Positions 62,644 through 64,000 of a stretch of 64,000 nucleotides of DNA are shown in pieces (positions within the stretch are counted from its first letter, which is position 1; each line of letters starts with the position of its first letter). Under the pieces are notes generated by a model. That model searched no databases, had not been told where the DNA came from, and saw only the letters and a list, made by a program, of their open reading frames with translations. The DNA is taken from NCBI RefSeq assembly GCF_001998865.1, contig NZ_CP019607.1, positions 1-64,000 of the forward strand, in the 5' to 3' direction. Source of the DNA: Tessaracoccus flavescens. Lineage in GTDB: Bacteria > Actinomycetota > Actinomycetes > Propionibacteriales > Propionibacteriaceae. Position numbers and translations under genes: made by a program.

Positions 62644-63725
62644 CACTTGCTCACCCCCTGCGGTGGCTGGTGCAGGAAGCTTGCCACGCGGCGGTAGTTC
62701 AGCACGAACCGTGCGATGTCTGCGACCCAGTCGCGGTCGGTGCGCAGCTGGATGTGGCCGGCGCCGGAGCGGCGAAGGGCGATCTTGATCCGCTCTCGCT
62801 GGGCCGTCGTCGCGGCGTCCATCCGGCGCCGGGCCCCCTCGTCGGAGGTGTTGACGTATCGGGAGAAGTCGGTCTCCGGATCACGGATCAGCATCTCGCC
62901 GACATCGGGGAACTCGATCTCGTGCCGGTCGACCACCTCGACGGCGAGCACCTGGTTGCGTACCGCGAGCCGGCGAAGCGAGCGTTCCCACGGCGGAGGC
63001 ACGTTGGGGTCGAGCTCCGAGTCGCCCGGGGTGAGGAAGTCGGAGACGACCACGCGCATGCCGCGTCGGCGCTCAGTGCGGGTGAGCTGCTCGATGCCGT
63101 CTGCGAGCTCGAGCTCGCCCGATGCGTGGTCGGGGACGATCGGCTCGGTGAGCAGCTTGCGCAGGAGCCCGTACAGGGCGGTGCGGCCCGACCGGGCCGG
63201 GAACCGCTTCACCTTGTCGGGCAGCAAGATCATGCCGCCGAAGCGGTCGCCCATGCGCTGGCTGAGGAATCCGATGGTGGCGATCGCCGCGATCCCGAGG
63301 TCGCGCTTGGTGATCCCGTCGGTCCCCCAGTTCATGGAGGGCGTGGCGTCGAGCAGTGCCCACACCTCGAGTTCGCGGTCGGCCATGGTGTCGCGGACGT
63401 GCGGGACCGTGGTGCGGGCGGTGACCGCCCAGTCCATCTTGCGGACGTCGTCCTGGCCCGGCTGATAGATGCGCGCGTCGTTGGTGTCGGACCCGGGGCC
63501 GGGCAGCAGGCCGAGGTGGTCGCCGTGCAGGAAGCCCTCAAGCCGGCGCACGATGGTCAGCTCGAGCCTGCGCAGCGCCGCCTCGGGGGCAAGCTTGTTG
63601 AGCGGGATGGTGGGACCGGACGGCGGCTTGAGCACCGACATCGCCGCCCCGCGACGGTCGTCGGGGGCGAGCATGGGCGGCCCCTGTGGCGGTGGGCCGT
63701 TGAAGGAGAAGTCCGGCTGGGCCAC
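62643..63725 (-). CDS. DUF58 domain protein
   Basis: 360 residues from GTG at 63725, with AGGA 6 nt upstream. The DUF58 signature YQPGQDDVRKMDWAVTARTT is clear, followed by a VWA-like strand VWALLDATPSMNWGTDG. It lacks the N-terminal TM helices of many DUF58 proteins, so it is probably cytoplasmic. It accompanies MoxR ATPase genes and is inferred to be its partner. Confidence 0.92.
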   Translation of the reverse strand: MAQPDFSFNGPPPQGPPMLAPDDRRGAAMSVLKPPSGPTIPLNKLAPEAALRRLELTIVRRLEGFLHGDHLGLLPGPGSDTNDARIYQPGQDDVRKMDWAVTARTTVPHVRDTMADRELEVWALLDATPSMNWGTDGITKRDLGIAAIATIGFLSQRMGDRFGGMILLPDKVKRFPARSGRTALYGLLRKLLTEPIVPDHASGELELADGIEQLTRTERRRGMRVVVSDFLTPGDSELDPNVPPPWERSLRRLAVRNQVLAVEVVDRHEIEFPDVGEMLIRDPETDFSRYVNTSDEGARRRMDAATTAQRERIKIALRRSGAGHIQLRTDRDWVADIARFVLNYRRVASFLHQPPQGVSK

Positions 63726-63731
63726 GATGTC

Positions 63732-64000
63732 CTAGGCGCGACCGGGCTGGTGCGCGTGCTGTTCGTGGCTGGCGCGGCGCTGTTCCTGGTTCCACACTGG
63801 GGTGGGTGCGGGAACCATGGCCAGGATCCGCTCGACGACGTCGATCGGGTTGATGTTGTCGGCGATGGCGTCGAAGCCGAGCACGATGCGGTGCGCCATG
63901 ACGTCCTTGGCGACTGCCTGGACGTCGGTGGGCAGCACGTAGTCGCGCCCGTTGATCAGCGCGAGGCCACGTGCGGCCGCGACGAGGCCGAGGGTCGCAC
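63732..64000 (-). CDS. MoxR-family AAA+ ATPase (partial, 5' end outside window)
   Basis: The visible 89 codons are the C-terminal lid: ATLGLVAAARGLALINGRDY, then VLPTDVQAVAKDVMAHRIVL, the standard AAA_lid_2 end of MoxR proteins. Walker motifs lie beyond position 64000. It ends 6 bp before the DUF58 start. It heads the operon. Confidence 0.9.
   Translation of the reverse strand, partial: ATLGLVAAARGLALINGRDYVLPTDVQAVAKDVMAHRIVLGFDAIADNINPIDVVERILAMVPAPTPVWNQEQRRASHEQHAHQPGRA

Overview
The window is high-GC DNA from an actinobacterium. The mtrA-mtrB-lpqB-comF-hpf-secA block, prfB-ftsE-ftsX-smpB with ssrA, a single-chain aceE, and a fasR-fabD-fabH-acpP-fabF operon followed by a DUF3145 gene together suggest the Propionibacteriaceae (for example a Tessaracoccus-like genus). 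The genus is inferred from gene content, not tested.

Layout. 1-1.4 kb: 3' part of a Ku gene and small conserved actinobacterial genes. 1.5-9.8 kb, minus strand: mtrA, mtrB, lpqB, comF, hpf, secA (envelope signalling, competence-type protein, ribosome hibernation, secretion). 9.9-12.8 kb: three overlapping genes that look like type VII (ESX-like) secretion substrates or accessories, with no core machinery in view. 12.9-19.4 kb: yqgE, tmRNA, a DUF1707 membrane protein, smpB, a coiled-coil M23 peptidase, ftsX, ftsE and prfB (trans-translation, divisome, translation termination). 19.5-23.3 kb: a YqeY protein and two secreted proteins that share an unusual Cys-pair module; the larger also carries a glucuronyl C5-epimerase-like domain.

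23.3-38.8 kb is accessory DNA. An insertion sequence with about 55-bp terminal inverted repeats lies next to tRNA-Val(UAC). A serine recombinase gene runs into the tRNA from the other side. After a decayed zinc-finger gene comes one tightly packed plus-strand operon: a TIGR04255-type protein, a helix-turn-helix protein, an unknown protein, hsdM, hsdS, hsdR, and an abortive-infection-like gene split by an IS481-family element. The region ends with a fragment of a recombinase-type helix-turn-helix domain. I read it as a mobile defence island.

39.1-64 kb returns to core genes: a membrane protein with a repeated DEPTGRF motif, a double-length eukaryotic-type phosphofructokinase coupled to a DUF3052 gene, aceE, a GNAT acetyltransferase, a PHP phosphoesterase, cobA, an alanine/sodium symporter, cobF, the FasR-controlled fatty-acid operon, a third member of the secreted Cys-pair family, an S9 peptidase with a likely leaderless promoter, a YggS-type PLP protein, and a moxR-DUF58-VWA-VWA operon cut by the window end.
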